A stretch of 62,983 nucleotides of DNA from positions 1-62,983 of the forward strand of contig NZ_JAFFZN010000038.1 in the NCBI RefSeq assembly GCF_017676385.1. Reading direction: 5' to 3'. A model generated the notes under the pieces. That model was given only the letters and a program-made list of their open reading frames with translations, had not been told where the DNA came from and ran no database searches. Numbering within the stretch: position 1 is the stretch's first letter; every line of letters starts with the position of its first letter. Positions 1 to 9,658 of this stretch are shown here, one piece after another. The stretch is from Streptomyces spirodelae. GTDB lineage: Bacteria; Actinomycetota; Actinomycetes; Streptomycetales; Streptomycetaceae. The position numbers and the translations under genes were made by a program.

Positions 1-11
1 ACTAGGTACCC

Positions 12-899
12 TCAGCGCTCGAGCGACGCCTTGTCGCCCATCACCACCACGGGATGCTGTTTCGGATCGAGCGTACGCAGCAGCGTCCGCATGCCGGACT
101 TGGACAGGCTCACACAGCCTGACGTGCCACTGCCGTGATCCATGTGCAGCCAGATGCTGCCCCCCTTGGCCTTGCCCTGCGGCCGGGTCGGGTCGAGGGG
201 GGAAGTGCCCTTCACACGGTTGTAGTCGATGGCGATCACATGGTCGAAGTCGTGCCGGGTCTTCTTCGGCCAGTACGAGGGCGGGGTGAACGCCGAGGTC
301 TGCGTGTACGGCAGCTTGGCGTCCGGCTCCGGCAGTACGCCGCCCGCGTCCGAGAGCGTGAAGACCCCGACCGGGCTGCGCTTGTCCCCCTCGTGGTGGT
401 TGTGCGTCCAGCCCTTCTTGCCATTGTGCGCTGCCCAACTGTGGTCCTCGCGCCACTTCTTGCCGTGCTTCGAGTAGAGCCGCACCGTCGCGTCGGCCGA
501 GTCCTTGGCCTTGCCCTCGACGGCCACCACCTGCGCGGCGCTTTCGGGGATCTTCGCCTGGAGACGGTCACCCACGCCGGGGATCCGGGTGGGGTCCTTG
601 GCCAGCTCCGCCTGCGGAGACGGCTCGGATGCCTTCGCGTTCTTCCCGCTGCCCGAGCCGTGGTCGCCGCCGTTCCCGCCACCACCGTTTCCGCCGCAGC
701 CGGACAGCAGCAGCGCCAGCACCGTCCCGCCCGCGGCGGCGACCAGCGCGGCCCTGGCCTGTGCCCGTGCGCCGGCTCTGGTCGCGTTCACCGCCTCGTG
801 CCGTGGAATCCCGTTCGCGGTCTCGCCCAGCGGACGGCCTTCCGCAGCCGTGCGCCGAGCGGTCCCGGTGCCTGTACGTACTGCCCCACGCATGCCCAT
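12..899 (-). CDS. Lipoprotein L,D-transpeptidase (YkuD-like)
   Basis: Predicted 295-residue exported lipoprotein of the L,D-transpeptidase (YkuD/ErfK) family, which forms 3-3 peptidoglycan crosslinks outside the membrane. A hydrophobic stretch ending in LLLSGCGG is a lipobox, followed by a Gly/Ser/His-rich linker. Near the C-terminus WLHMDHGSGTSGCVSL carries the conserved His and the catalytic Cys of the SGCxS motif. The start is placed at one of two close ATGs (899, or 893), preceded by GAGGATGGAGGGC; the frame stays open further upstream without a ribosome site. It is transcribed away from the ABC genes. The fold assignment is firm; the substrate is inferred. Confidence 0.8.
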   Translation of the reverse strand: MGMRGAVRTGTGTARRTAAEGRPLGETANGIPRHEAVNATRAGARAQARAALVAAAGGTVLALLLSGCGGNGGGGNGGDHGSGSGKNAKASEPSPQAELAKDPTRIPGVGDRLQAKIPESAAQVVAVEGKAKDSADATVRLYSKHGKKWREDHSWAAHNGKKGWTHNHHEGDKRSPVGVFTLSDAGGVLPEPDAKLPYTQTSAFTPPSYWPKKTRHDFDHVIAIDYNRVKGTSPLDPTRPQGKAKGGSIWLHMDHGSGTSGCVSLSKSGMRTLLRTLDPKQHPVVVMGDKASLER

Positions 900-1104
900 G
901 CCCTCCATCCTCGCATTGGCCAAAAGTGCGCCGGTGCACGGAAAAACCCGTTGCCATTCGGCGGGTGACCGGGTGGGATCGGCGCACACCCGCAGGACTG
1001 CTGCCGCCTGCCCGTATGCCCTCTCCCGACCGTCCCGCACCAGTTTCCGTGCCAGTACCAGCCCCTGCCCTGTATCCGTGCGGTTTCGAGACCCCTGGAA
1101 GGCC

Positions 1105-3102
1105 ATGCAGATTCGCGACCTCCCCTACAGCGACCCCGGCACTCCCGACGTGAGGTCGGGCTTGCGGCTGCTCCTGTGGCTGGGGCGCAAGCAGTGGGGC
1201 GGCCAGCTCAAGGCCCTGGGCTGGGGGGTGCTGCAGCTCGCATCCATCGCATCGTTCCCCGCAGTCGCCGGGCTGGCCGTGACCGCCGTGGTGCACCGCT
1301 CGGGCAGCGATCTCGCCCTGGCCGGGGTGGCGATGGCCGTCGTCACCGTCGCCGTGACGGTGGGCGACACCATGCTGCACAGGGTCGCCGTCACCAACTG
1401 GATCACCGCGGCCGCCCGCATCCAGCAACTGCTGGCCCGCCGCACCGCGGCGCTGGGAGCCACCCTCACCCGCCGGGTCGCGGCCGGAGAAGTCGTCGCC
1501 GTGTCCACAGGCGACATCGAGCGCATCGGATGGTGCGTGGAGGCTGTGTCCCGCTTCAGCGCGGCCCTGCTGACGACTCTGGGCGTGTGCGCCGCACTGG
1601 TGGCCTATCAGCCCCAGCTGGGACTGCTGGCCTGTGCGGGCATGCTCGCACTGGCACTGACCGTGCTTCCGCTGCTGCCGAAGGCGACCCGGCGCGCCGA
1701 GGCTCAGCGCGAGCGGGCCGGACGGGCGACCGAACTGGCGGCGGACACGGTCGCCGGTCTGCGGGTGCTGCGCGGCATCGGCGGCGAGGACCTCTTCCTC
1801 ACCCGCTACCGGCAAGCGTCCCAGCAGGTGCGGCACGCCGCCGTGCGCACGGCCCGGATGTGGTCGTTCATCGAGGCTCTCCAGGTGGCGCTCCCGGGCC
1901 TGCTGCTGGTCGGCGTCGTCTGGTACGGCACCCGGCTGGCGCTGGACGGGCACATCGCGGTCGGCGAACTGGTCATGGTCTACGGGGCGATCAGCTTCCT
2001 CCTTCTTCCGCTGCAGCTCTTCGGCGAGTTCGCCATGTCGTACTCGTTCTCCCGCCCATCGGCCGCCCGCGCTGCACGAGTGCTGGGGCTGCGGCGACCG
2101 GGCGAGGAACCCGGCGCGCAAGCGGACGACGAGCAGCGCGCGGCCGCGTCCTACGGCGCGGGACCACGTGAGGGGCTGTACGACCCCCTCACCGGACTGC
2201 ACGCCCCGGCTGCCCGGCTCACCGCCGTGGTCTGCGGCGATCCGGACGCGGCGGGGCGACTCGCGGAACGGCTGGGTGGGCACCCCGCCTCGGCCGCCGA
2301 TGCTCCGGCGGTCGGAGCTGAGGCAGTCGGTGCTGAGGCAGTCGGTGCTGCGACCGCCGGTGTTGCGACCGCCGGTGCTCCGGACGGGAATGCGAGCGCC
2401 GGGCAACAGGCCGACGCGTCTGTGCCGCCCTCCGTGCTGCTGAACGGCGTACCCCTCGACACCCTGCCGCTGGAGGAGGCCCGGGCCGCCGTCCTCGTGC
2501 AGGACAAGGATCCGGTGCTGCTCTCGGGCACACTCGGCGAGTTGCTGAACGTGCCCTCCTCCGGCCGGATAGGCGCTGCCGAGGCGCTGAACGCCGCACA
2601 GTGCACCGATGTCCTCGGGGCGCTGGTGCAGGGCACCCCGGACGCGGCGGGCGACCCGATGCGGGCCCGGATCACCGAACGCGGCCGGTCGCTCTCCGGC
2701 GGCCAGCGGCAACGTCTCGCGCTGGCCCGGTCGCTGATCACGGACCCGGAGGTGCTGGTCGTGGACGAGCCCACCTCGGCGGTCGACTCCCACACGGAGG
2801 CGCGCATCGCCCGTGAGCTGGCCGAGCTCAGGGCCGGCCGGACGACGGTGGTCTTCTCCTCCAGTCCGCTGCTGCTCGACCGCGCCGATCGGGTCGTCTT
2901 CGTCCCGGGAGCCGCTGTCGCGGCCACGGGCACCCACCGACAGCTCCTGCGCTCCGACCCGGCATACCGGGCCGTCGTCACCCGCGAACCGCAGCACCAC
3001 GCCGACGCGTCGCGGGAGCAGGTGCGGGCGCGGACCAACCAGCGCGACCAACGTGCGCAGACCCACCAGCGTGCGCAGACCGAGGGAGTCGAATCGGCAT
3101 GA
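1105..3102 (+). CDS. ABC exporter half, degenerate ATP-site subunit
   Basis: 665-residue half-transporter: an N-terminal six-helix exporter domain (about residues 15-330) followed by a nucleotide-binding domain. The P-loop is degenerate: where GxxGxGKST should stand (about residue 374) it reads VVCGDPDAAGR, with no Lys. The signature LSGGQRQRLALA and Walker B VLVVDEPTS are intact, but the switch His is replaced (VVFSSSPLLLD). Residues about 402-426 are a low-complexity insertion built from five 15-bp units. Its stop overlaps the next gene's ATG (ATGA), so the pair is translationally coupled and most likely forms a heterodimer. The substrate is unknown. Confidence 0.85.
   Translation: MQIRDLPYSDPGTPDVRSGLRLLLWLGRKQWGGQLKALGWGVLQLASIASFPAVAGLAVTAVVHRSGSDLALAGVAMAVVTVAVTVGDTMLHRVAVTNWITAAARIQQLLARRTAALGATLTRRVAAGEVVAVSTGDIERIGWCVEAVSRFSAALLTTLGVCAALVAYQPQLGLLACAGMLALALTVLPLLPKATRRAEAQRERAGRATELAADTVAGLRVLRGIGGEDLFLTRYRQASQQVRHAAVRTARMWSFIEALQVALPGLLLVGVVWYGTRLALDGHIAVGELVMVYGAISFLLLPLQLFGEFAMSYSFSRPSAARAARVLGLRRPGEEPGAQADDEQRAAASYGAGPREGLYDPLTGLHAPAARLTAVVCGDPDAAGRLAERLGGHPASAADAPAVGAEAVGAEAVGAATAGVATAGAPDGNASAGQQADASVPPSVLLNGVPLDTLPLEEARAAVLVQDKDPVLLSGTLGELLNVPSSGRIGAAEALNAAQCTDVLGALVQGTPDAAGDPMRARITERGRSLSGGQRQRLALARSLITDPEVLVVDEPTSAVDSHTEARIARELAELRAGRTTVVFSSSPLLLDRADRVVFVPGAAVAATGTHRQLLRSDPAYRAVVTREPQHHADASREQVRARTNQRDQRAQTHQRAQTEGVESA
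2308..2382 (+). repeat. Five 15-bp tandem units inside the ABC gene
   Basis: Five in-frame 15-bp units begin at 2308, 2323, 2338, 2353 and 2368 and encode AVGAE, AVGAE, AVGAA, TAGVA and TAGAP. They lie between the degenerate P-loop and the Q-loop region of the nucleotide-binding domain, a place where a loop can expand without breaking the core fold. The unit number may vary between strains. Confidence 0.8.
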
Positions 3103-4958
3103 GCCCCGAGAGCAGTTCGGCGGTGCCCGAGAATCGCCGAGGTCCCCGGCAACTCCTCCCGCAGGGATCCCAGGGGCGCAACTTCGGCGTACCGGAGCCC
3201 GACTACGATCCGTCGGCTCCTGAGGATCTCACCATCCTTCCGGTCGGCTCCCCCGCGACCGTTCGCTCCTACGTGCGCGAACTGCTGCGGCGGCACCGGC
3301 GTACCTTCGCACTGCTCATCGTCGTGAACACCGTGGCCGTCGTCGCGTCCATGGTGGGACCGCGGCTGCTGGGCGGGGTGGTGGACGACTTGGCAGCAGG
3401 TGAACAGGAGCTGCAACTGGGCCGTATCACCGCCCTGTTCGCGCTCGCCCTGGTGGTGCAGACGGTCTTCACCCAGCAGGTCCGCCTGCGCGGCGCGATG
3501 CTGGGCGAGGAGATGCTGGCCGACCTGCGCGAGGACTTCCTCGTCCGCTCGGTCGGACTGCCGCCGAGCGTGCTGGAGCGGGCGGGAACCGGAGACCTGC
3601 TCTCCCGGATCACCACCGACATCGACCGGCTCGCCGACGCAATGCGGAAGGGGGTTCCGCAGTTGGCGATCGGCCTGGTGTGGACGGCGCTGCTGGTGGC
3701 GGCCCTGTGTATCACCGCACCGCCGCTGGCCCTGGCGGTACTGATCGCGCTTCCTGTGCTGTTCGTCAGCTGCCGGTGGTACTTCCGCCGGGCGCCGCAC
3801 GCCTACCGGGCCGAGGCCGCCGGTTACGCGGCGGTGGCGGCGGCCCTCGCCGAGACCGTGGATGCGGGCAGGACCGTGGAGGCGCACCGGCTGGGCACCC
3901 GACGGGTGGCGCTCTCCGAGCGCCGCGTCGCCGAGTGGACGGCCTGGGAGCGCAGGACGCTGTGGCTGCGCACCGTGCTCTTTCCGGCCATCAACCTCAG
4001 CAACATGCTGATCATGGGAGGCGTGCTGCTGCTGGGCGGCGTCTTCGTCCTTCAGGGATGGATCGGCGTCGGACAGCTCACGACCGGCGCGCTGCTCGCC
4101 CAGATGCTGGTCGAGCCCGTGGGACTGATCCTGCGCTGGTACGACGAGCTCCAGGTCGCCCAGGTCTCGCTGGCCCGTCTGGTGGGAGTACGCGAGATCG
4201 AGCAGGAGGCCGGCAGCGGCGCGGCCCCGGGCGGCAAGGAGGTGCGCGCCAGCGAAGTGCGGTTCGGCTATCGCGCGGATGTCGATGTGCTGCACGGGGT
4301 CACGCTGGAGGTCACCCCGGGCAGTCGTGTGGCGCTGGTCGGCCCGTCGGGTGCGGGCAAGTCCACTCTGGGGCGGCTGCTGGCCGGGATATACGGACCC
4401 CGCCGGGGCGAGGTCACACTGGGCGGCACCGAACTGAGCGAGCTGCCCGCCGAGGAGGTGCGCCGCCATGTGGCGCTGGTCAACCAGGAGCACCACGTCT
4501 TCGTCGGCACCCTGCGCGACAACCTGCTGCTGGCCCGGCAGAATGCCGACGACGCCGAGCTCTGGGCCGCGCTGGGCGCGGTGGACGCCGACGACTGGGT
4601 ACGGGGGCTGGCCGACGGGCTGGACAGCGAGGTCGGTTCCGGCGGGCTCACCGTCACCCCGGCCCAGGCTCAGCAGATCGCGCTGGCCCGCCTGGTGCTC
4701 GCCGACCCGCACACACTCGTCCTCGACGAGGCGACATCCCTGCTGGATCCCCGGGCGGCGCGGCATCTGGAGCGCTCCCTGGCCCAGGTCCTCCAGGGGC
4801 GCACCGTGGTCGCGATCGCCCATCGGCTGCACACGGCGCACGACGCCGACGTCATCGCAGTGGTGGAGGACGGCCGTATCAGCGAACTGGGCAGCCACGA
4901 AACGCTGGTGGCCGCGAACGGCCCGTACGCCGCGCTGTGGCGCTCCTGGCACGGCTGA
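3099..4958 (+). CDS. ABC exporter half, canonical Walker A subunit
   Basis: 619-residue ABC half-exporter with an N-terminal six-helix domain (about residues 55-350) and a C-terminal ATPase. Walker A is canonical (GPSGAGKSTLG), Walker B is TLVLDEATS and the switch His is present (AIAHRLH). The signature is degenerate: VTPAQAQQIALA replaces LSGGQ. This is complementary to the upstream partner: combining this Walker A with the partner's LSGGQ gives one competent ATP site, while the partner's broken P-loop plus this broken signature gives a non-catalytic site, as known for TM287/288-type exporters. The ATG overlaps the upstream stop by 4 bp. Confidence 0.88.
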   Translation: MSPESSSAVPENRRGPRQLLPQGSQGRNFGVPEPDYDPSAPEDLTILPVGSPATVRSYVRELLRRHRRTFALLIVVNTVAVVASMVGPRLLGGVVDDLAAGEQELQLGRITALFALALVVQTVFTQQVRLRGAMLGEEMLADLREDFLVRSVGLPPSVLERAGTGDLLSRITTDIDRLADAMRKGVPQLAIGLVWTALLVAALCITAPPLALAVLIALPVLFVSCRWYFRRAPHAYRAEAAGYAAVAAALAETVDAGRTVEAHRLGTRRVALSERRVAEWTAWERRTLWLRTVLFPAINLSNMLIMGGVLLLGGVFVLQGWIGVGQLTTGALLAQMLVEPVGLILRWYDELQVAQVSLARLVGVREIEQEAGSGAAPGGKEVRASEVRFGYRADVDVLHGVTLEVTPGSRVALVGPSGAGKSTLGRLLAGIYGPRRGEVTLGGTELSELPAEEVRRHVALVNQEHHVFVGTLRDNLLLARQNADDAELWAALGAVDADDWVRGLADGLDSEVGSGGLTVTPAQAQQIALARLVLADPHTLVLDEATSLLDPRAARHLERSLAQVLQGRTVVAIAHRLHTAHDADVIAVVEDGRISELGSHETLVAANGPYAALWRSWHG

Positions 4959-5104
4959 GCTCGGCCCTTCCGGCGCGGCCGGACCCAGCGACCCGGGTGT
5001 GGCCAGGCCCGGGTCCGCGGAAGTGGCCGGACTCGGGTGCTCAAGTGGGGCCGGGCCCGGGTGCTCGGGTGTCGCTGAGCCCCACAGCCGGGGAGCGGGC
5101 CGCG
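4959..5104. other. GC-rich gap between convergent genes
   Basis: This 146-bp gap separates the end of the ABC pair from the end of the convergent YdjM-like gene. It contains loosely repeated GGCCNGGNCCCGGGTGCTC-like segments able to fold, probably the shared termination region. No gene is seen. Confidence 0.4.
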
Positions 5105-5899
5105 TCAGCCTATGAATCCGAGGGCGACCAGGCTGCCGGCCCCGCTCACCACCATGAAGGCGGGCATCAGTATGGCGTTCTCCACCCAGGCGCCGGCCCG
5201 GAACCGCATGAAGCGGGGAGTGCCGAGCGGGTACCAGCGCTTGCCCGCTATCGGGATCGGCCACAGGATCGGGCAGCCGGAGATGGTCAGCGCGTCGCCG
5301 ATGTTGTGCACCAACGCACCCAGCACGATCGGCACACCCATCCACAGGTACTCCTGGCCGTCCCCGGTGAACAGCCAGTCCGCACCGTTGCCTGGCTGCT
5401 CCAGCACCCCGGCGAGGATCCAGGCGCAGGCGGCGCCCAACAGCCACACCAGCACATCGCTGGAGACCCGGGCCATCCGCCACAGCAGTCCCTCGACGGC
5501 CAGCACCACATGGATGAAGAGGATGACCAGCACCGCCCAGCGATCCCAGATGGCGGCGGCCGCTGAGAAACCGGAGCCTATGAACAGCGCCCAGGGCCAG
5601 GTGTGCGTGAGTGTGCGGTGGCCTCCGGAGCGGTGCCGCTCGCCTCGGGAGCGGGTGCTGTTGTAGACGACAGTGGACAGCTTGTCGACCACTCCGCACA
5701 GCGCGTGGGAGAGCGGTCCGAAGGCCCGCGAGATGGTGGCGGACTTCTGGTCGAGGTCGGGTGCCAGCGCGGCCCCTGCGCACAGCAGCGCACCGACCAC
5801 CACGACCGGCCAGGGCATCGGATGGTCCAGCGCAGCCGCCGCGGCCCCTACGCCGAGCCAGGCAGCTGCTCCCGACAGCGAGTGCGCCGGTCCCATCAT
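5105..5899 (-). CDS. YdjM-family membrane-bound metal-dependent hydrolase
   Basis: 264-residue multi-pass membrane protein resembling the YdjM/LexA-regulated membrane hydrolase family. The N-terminus MMGPAHSLSGAAAW, the acidic pair in LAPDLDQKS and GGHRTLTHTWPW carry the conserved His/Asp residues expected to bind metal; five or so hydrophobic segments follow. Two adjacent ATGs (5899 and 5896) are available after a GGGCGGGGAT purine run. It is divergent from the helicase gene and convergent with the ABC exporter. Its substrate is not known. Confidence 0.72.
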   Translation of the reverse strand: MMGPAHSLSGAAAWLGVGAAAAALDHPMPWPVVVVGALLCAGAALAPDLDQKSATISRAFGPLSHALCGVVDKLSTVVYNSTRSRGERHRSGGHRTLTHTWPWALFIGSGFSAAAAIWDRWAVLVILFIHVVLAVEGLLWRMARVSSDVLVWLLGAACAWILAGVLEQPGNGADWLFTGDGQEYLWMGVPIVLGALVHNIGDALTISGCPILWPIPIAGKRWYPLGTPRFMRFRAGAWVENAILMPAFMVVSGAGSLVALGFIG

Positions 5900-6074
5900 G
5901 CGTATCCCCGCCCTGTCCTTCGTGTCGCATACGTCGCGGTCCCGCCGCCGGGGCCGCGCCCCGCGCCCCCGCGCTGCTCCCGTCCGGGTCTGACGCCCGT
6001 TCGGCGACACAGCGTAGCGTCTGGTGATCACCGGCAGCCCACCGGTTCCGTGATCGGACCGGGCAGCAGGCAGT

Positions 6075-8603
6075 ATGGGGGGCGTGACAGCCACCCTTAT
6101 CGACCAGATGCCGAGCGACGCCGATCCCGATGCCCTCTTCGAGTCCTTCTCCGGTTGGGCGGAAGAGCGGGGCATCTCGCTCTACCCCGCCCAGGAAGAG
6201 GCGCTGATCGAGGTGGTGTCGGGGGCGAACGTGATCCTCTCGACCCCGACGGGTTCCGGCAAGAGTCTGGTCGCGGCAGGAGCTCACTTCACCGCACTCG
6301 CCCAGGACAAGGTCACTTTCTACACAGCCCCGATCAAGGCGCTGGTCTCGGAGAAGTTCTTCGACCTGTGCAAGCTGTTCGGCACCGAGAACGTCGGCAT
6401 GCTCACCGGCGACGCCTCGGTCAACGCGGACGCACCCGTCATCTGCTGCACCGCCGAGGTGCTCGCCTCGATCGCGCTGCGTGACGGAGCGGAGGCGGAC
6501 ATCGGCCAGGTGGTGATGGACGAGTTCCACTTCTACGCCGAGCCGGACCGGGGCTGGGCATGGCAGATCCCGCTGCTGGAACTGCCCCAGGCGCAGTTCA
6601 TTCTGATGTCGGCGACGTTGGGCGACGTGTCGCGCTTCGAGGAGGATCTGACCCGCCGCACCGGCCGTCCCACCGCCGTGGTGCGCTCGGCGACACGCCC
6701 GGTACCGCTGTCGTACGAATACCGCACGACGACCCTCACCGAGACCCTGACCGAGCTGCTGGAGACCCACCAGGCACCGGTCTACATCGTGCACTTCACC
6801 CAGGCGCAGGCGGTGGAGCGGGCACAGGCGCTGATGAGCATCAATATGTCGACCCGCGCGGAGAAGGAGGAGATCGCCAAGGTCATCGGCAATTTCCGCT
6901 TCACCACCAAGTTCGGCCGCAACCTCTCGCGCTATGTGCGGCACGGCATCGGCGTCCACCACGCGGGGATGCTGCCGAAGTACCGGCGGCTGGTGGAGCG
7001 GCTGGCGCAGGCGGGACTGCTGAAGGTCATCTGCGGTACCGACACTCTCGGTGTCGGGGTCAATGTGCCCATCAGGACCGTGCTGTTCACCGCGCTCACC
7101 AAGTACGACGGCAACCGGGTGCGCACACTGCGCGCCCGCGAGTTCCACCAGATCGCCGGCCGTGCCGGCCGGGCGGGCTTCGACACCTCGGGATTTGTCG
7201 TCGCCCAGGCGCCCGAGCACGTGATCGAGAACGAGAAAGCGCTGGCGAAGGCCGGGGACGATCCGAAGAAGCGCCGCAAGGTGGTCCGGAAGAAGGCCCC
7301 GGAGGGCTTCGTCAGCTGGGGGCAGCAGACCTTCGAGAAGCTGATCGCCTCCGACCCTGAACCGCTGAACTCGCGCTTCCGGGTGACCCACGCCATGCTG
7401 CTGTCCGTGATCGCCCGCCCCGGTGATGCTTTCACACAGATGCGGCGGCTGCTGGAGGACAACCACGAGGACCGCCGCTCCCAACTGCGGCACATCCGGC
7501 GGGCCATCGCCATCTACCGCTCGCTGCTGGACGGGGGAATCGTCGAGCGGCTGGACGAACCGGACGCCGAGGGACGCAGCATCCGGCTTACCGTCGACCT
7601 CCAGCAGGACTTCGCTCTCAACCAGCCGCTCTCCACCTTCGCGCTCGCCGCCTTCGAACTGCTCGACCCCGAGTCGCCCTCCTATGCGCTGGACATGGTG
7701 TCGGTCGTCGAGTCGACTCTGGACGACCCGCGCCAGATCCTCGCCGCGCAGACGAACAAGGCCAAGGGCGAGGCCGTTGCCCAGATGAAGGCCGACGGGA
7801 TCGAATACGAGGAGCGGATGGAGCGGCTGATGGACATCAGCTACCCGCAGCCCCTCGAAGAACTGCTGTTCCACGCCTACGGCCTCTACCGCAAGTCCCA
7901 CCCGTGGGTGGGAGACCACCCGCTCTCCCCCAAGTCGGTCGTCCGTGACATGTACGAACGGGCGATGACCTTCAGCGAGTTCGTCTCCTTCTACGAGCTC
8001 GCCCGCACCGAGGGGATCGTGCTGCGCTACCTGGCGAGTGCCTATAAGGCTCTCGAGCACACCGTTCCCGACGACCTCAAGTCGGAGGACTTCCAGGACA
8101 TCATCGAGTGGCTCGGGGAGATGGTCCGGCAGGTCGACTCCAGCCTGCTGGACGAGTGGGAGCAGCTGGCCAACCCCGAGGACGAGACGGCGGAGGAGGC
8201 CCAGGAGCGCGCCGACCAGGTCAAGCCGGTCACCGCCAACCCGCGTGCCTTCCGGGTCCTGGTGCGCAACGCGATGTTCCGCAGGGTCGAGCTGGCCGCC
8301 CTGGACAAGTTCACCGAGCTCGGCGAACTGGACGGGGAGGCCGGCTGGGACGAGGACGCCTGGGCCGAGGCCATGGACGCCTACTGGGACGAGTACGACG
8401 AGCTGGGCACTGGCCCGGACGCCCGTGGTCCCCGGCTGTTGCGGATCGAGGAGGTCCCGGAGGACCGGCTCTGGCGCGTCCGGCAGACTTTCGCCGACCC
8501 GCGTGGCGATCATGACTGGGGTATCTCGGCCGAGGTCGATCTCGTGGCTTCGGACGAGGAGGGCCGTGCGGTCGTCAGAGTGACCGACGTGGGTCCGATG
8601 TGA
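6075..8603 (+). CDS. SKI2-like DEAD/DEAH-box helicase
   Basis: 842-residue superfamily 2 helicase. It shows motif I TPTGSGKS (57-64), the DEFH box (about 149), SAT (LMSATLGD, about 178), and motif VI HQIAGRAGRAGFD (about 360), with a long C-terminal region as in actinobacterial HelY/Ski2-like RNA helicases. It probably unwinds RNA during decay or ribosome maintenance; that role is inferred from the family. The ATG at 6075 lies four bases after GCAGG; a GTG at 6084 is the alternative. It is followed 52 bp later by the thioesterase gene on the same strand. Confidence 0.88.
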   Translation: MGGVTATLIDQMPSDADPDALFESFSGWAEERGISLYPAQEEALIEVVSGANVILSTPTGSGKSLVAAGAHFTALAQDKVTFYTAPIKALVSEKFFDLCKLFGTENVGMLTGDASVNADAPVICCTAEVLASIALRDGAEADIGQVVMDEFHFYAEPDRGWAWQIPLLELPQAQFILMSATLGDVSRFEEDLTRRTGRPTAVVRSATRPVPLSYEYRTTTLTETLTELLETHQAPVYIVHFTQAQAVERAQALMSINMSTRAEKEEIAKVIGNFRFTTKFGRNLSRYVRHGIGVHHAGMLPKYRRLVERLAQAGLLKVICGTDTLGVGVNVPIRTVLFTALTKYDGNRVRTLRAREFHQIAGRAGRAGFDTSGFVVAQAPEHVIENEKALAKAGDDPKKRRKVVRKKAPEGFVSWGQQTFEKLIASDPEPLNSRFRVTHAMLLSVIARPGDAFTQMRRLLEDNHEDRRSQLRHIRRAIAIYRSLLDGGIVERLDEPDAEGRSIRLTVDLQQDFALNQPLSTFALAAFELLDPESPSYALDMVSVVESTLDDPRQILAAQTNKAKGEAVAQMKADGIEYEERMERLMDISYPQPLEELLFHAYGLYRKSHPWVGDHPLSPKSVVRDMYERAMTFSEFVSFYELARTEGIVLRYLASAYKALEHTVPDDLKSEDFQDIIEWLGEMVRQVDSSLLDEWEQLANPEDETAEEAQERADQVKPVTANPRAFRVLVRNAMFRRVELAALDKFTELGELDGEAGWDEDAWAEAMDAYWDEYDELGTGPDARGPRLLRIEEVPEDRLWRVRQTFADPRGDHDWGISAEVDLVASDEEGRAVVRVTDVGPM

Positions 8604-8655
8604 GCGCGGCACCCAGCGTGACGGCCGCCCTGGACGTGAGGAAGGAACGGACGAG

Positions 8656-9576
8656 ATGACCGGGCCCAGCCCTGCCGAACGCCTTGTCGACCTGCTGAAC
8701 CTCGAAGAGATCGACCTCAACATCTTCCGGGGCCGGAGCCCCCACGAGTCGCTCCAGCGGGTCTTCGGCGGGCAGGTGGCCGGGCAGGCGCTGGTGGCGG
8801 CGGGCCGAACGGTGGACGAGGAGCGTCCTGTGCACTCGCTGCACGCGTACTTCCTGCGTCCCGGCATCCCCGGTGTGCCGATCGTGTACCAGGTGGAGCG
8901 GGTCCGGGACGGGCGGTCCTTCACCACCCGCCGCGTGGTCGCCGTCCAGCAGGGTCGCACGATCTTCAATCTGACCGCCTCCTTTCATGTACGAGAGCCC
9001 GGTTTCGAGCACCAGTTGCCGATGCCCCGGGTGCCGGAGCCGGAGAGCCTGCCGCAGCTCGCGGACGAGATCCGCGAGCGCCTCGGCTCACTGCCCGTGC
9101 CGCTGGAGCGGATGGCCCGCAGGCAGGCCTTCGACCTGCGCTATGTGGACCGGCTGCGGTGGAGCCCTTCCGAGCTGGAAGGGGTCGAGCCGCGCAGCGC
9201 GGTGTGGATGCGTGCGATCGGGTCGCTCGGGGACGACCCGCTCGTGCACACGTGCGCGCTGACCTACGCCAGCGATATGACCCTGCTCGACGCCGTGCGC
9301 CTCCCCATCGAGCCGCTGTGGGGGCAGCGGAACTTCGACACCGCCTCGCTGGACCATGCCATGTGGTTCCACCGGCCCTTCCGCGCCGACGAGTGGTTCC
9401 TCTACCAGCAGGAGTCACCCATCGCCACGGGTGCGCGGGGGCTCGCCCGAGGCCAGATCTTCGACCGCGAGGGGAGACTGATCGTCTCCGTGATGCAGGA
9501 AGGGCTGTTCCGTGCGCACAGCCCGGAGCGGAAGGCATCCCCCGCTCAGGAGAACCGGGAGCAGTCCTCCTCCTGA
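8656..9576 (+). CDS. tesB: Acyl-CoA thioesterase II
   Basis: 306-residue double hot-dog thioesterase of the TesB type, which hydrolyses medium- and long-chain acyl-CoA to free acid in the cytoplasm. Family landmarks are the opening VDLLNLEEIDLNIFRG, VFGGQVAGQALVAA in the first hot dog, and in the second YASDMTLLDA plus a C-terminal block (ARGLARGQIFDREG, then MQEGLFR) that supplies the Asp/Thr/Gln catalytic network. The ATG follows GGAAGGAACGGACGAG. It sits downstream of the helicase gene and converges on the DUF6397 gene. Confidence 0.9.
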   Translation: MTGPSPAERLVDLLNLEEIDLNIFRGRSPHESLQRVFGGQVAGQALVAAGRTVDEERPVHSLHAYFLRPGIPGVPIVYQVERVRDGRSFTTRRVVAVQQGRTIFNLTASFHVREPGFEHQLPMPRVPEPESLPQLADEIRERLGSLPVPLERMARRQAFDLRYVDRLRWSPSELEGVEPRSAVWMRAIGSLGDDPLVHTCALTYASDMTLLDAVRLPIEPLWGQRNFDTASLDHAMWFHRPFRADEWFLYQQESPIATGARGLARGQIFDREGRLIVSVMQEGLFRAHSPERKASPAQENREQSSS

Positions 9577-9658
9577 ACACCTCGCCCCGTCATCGGGCCC
9601 GGTCTCCCGGTCCGCGGGGACTCCCCGGCCCGGAACGGCTCGCGACGCCTGTCCCAGT

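Noticed and set aside
2151..8969. A 2272-residue open frame on the minus strand across the ABC, YdjM and helicase genes
   Set aside because: It is antisense to well-supported genes, changes character repeatedly, has no ribosome site and is a product of high GC third-position bias.
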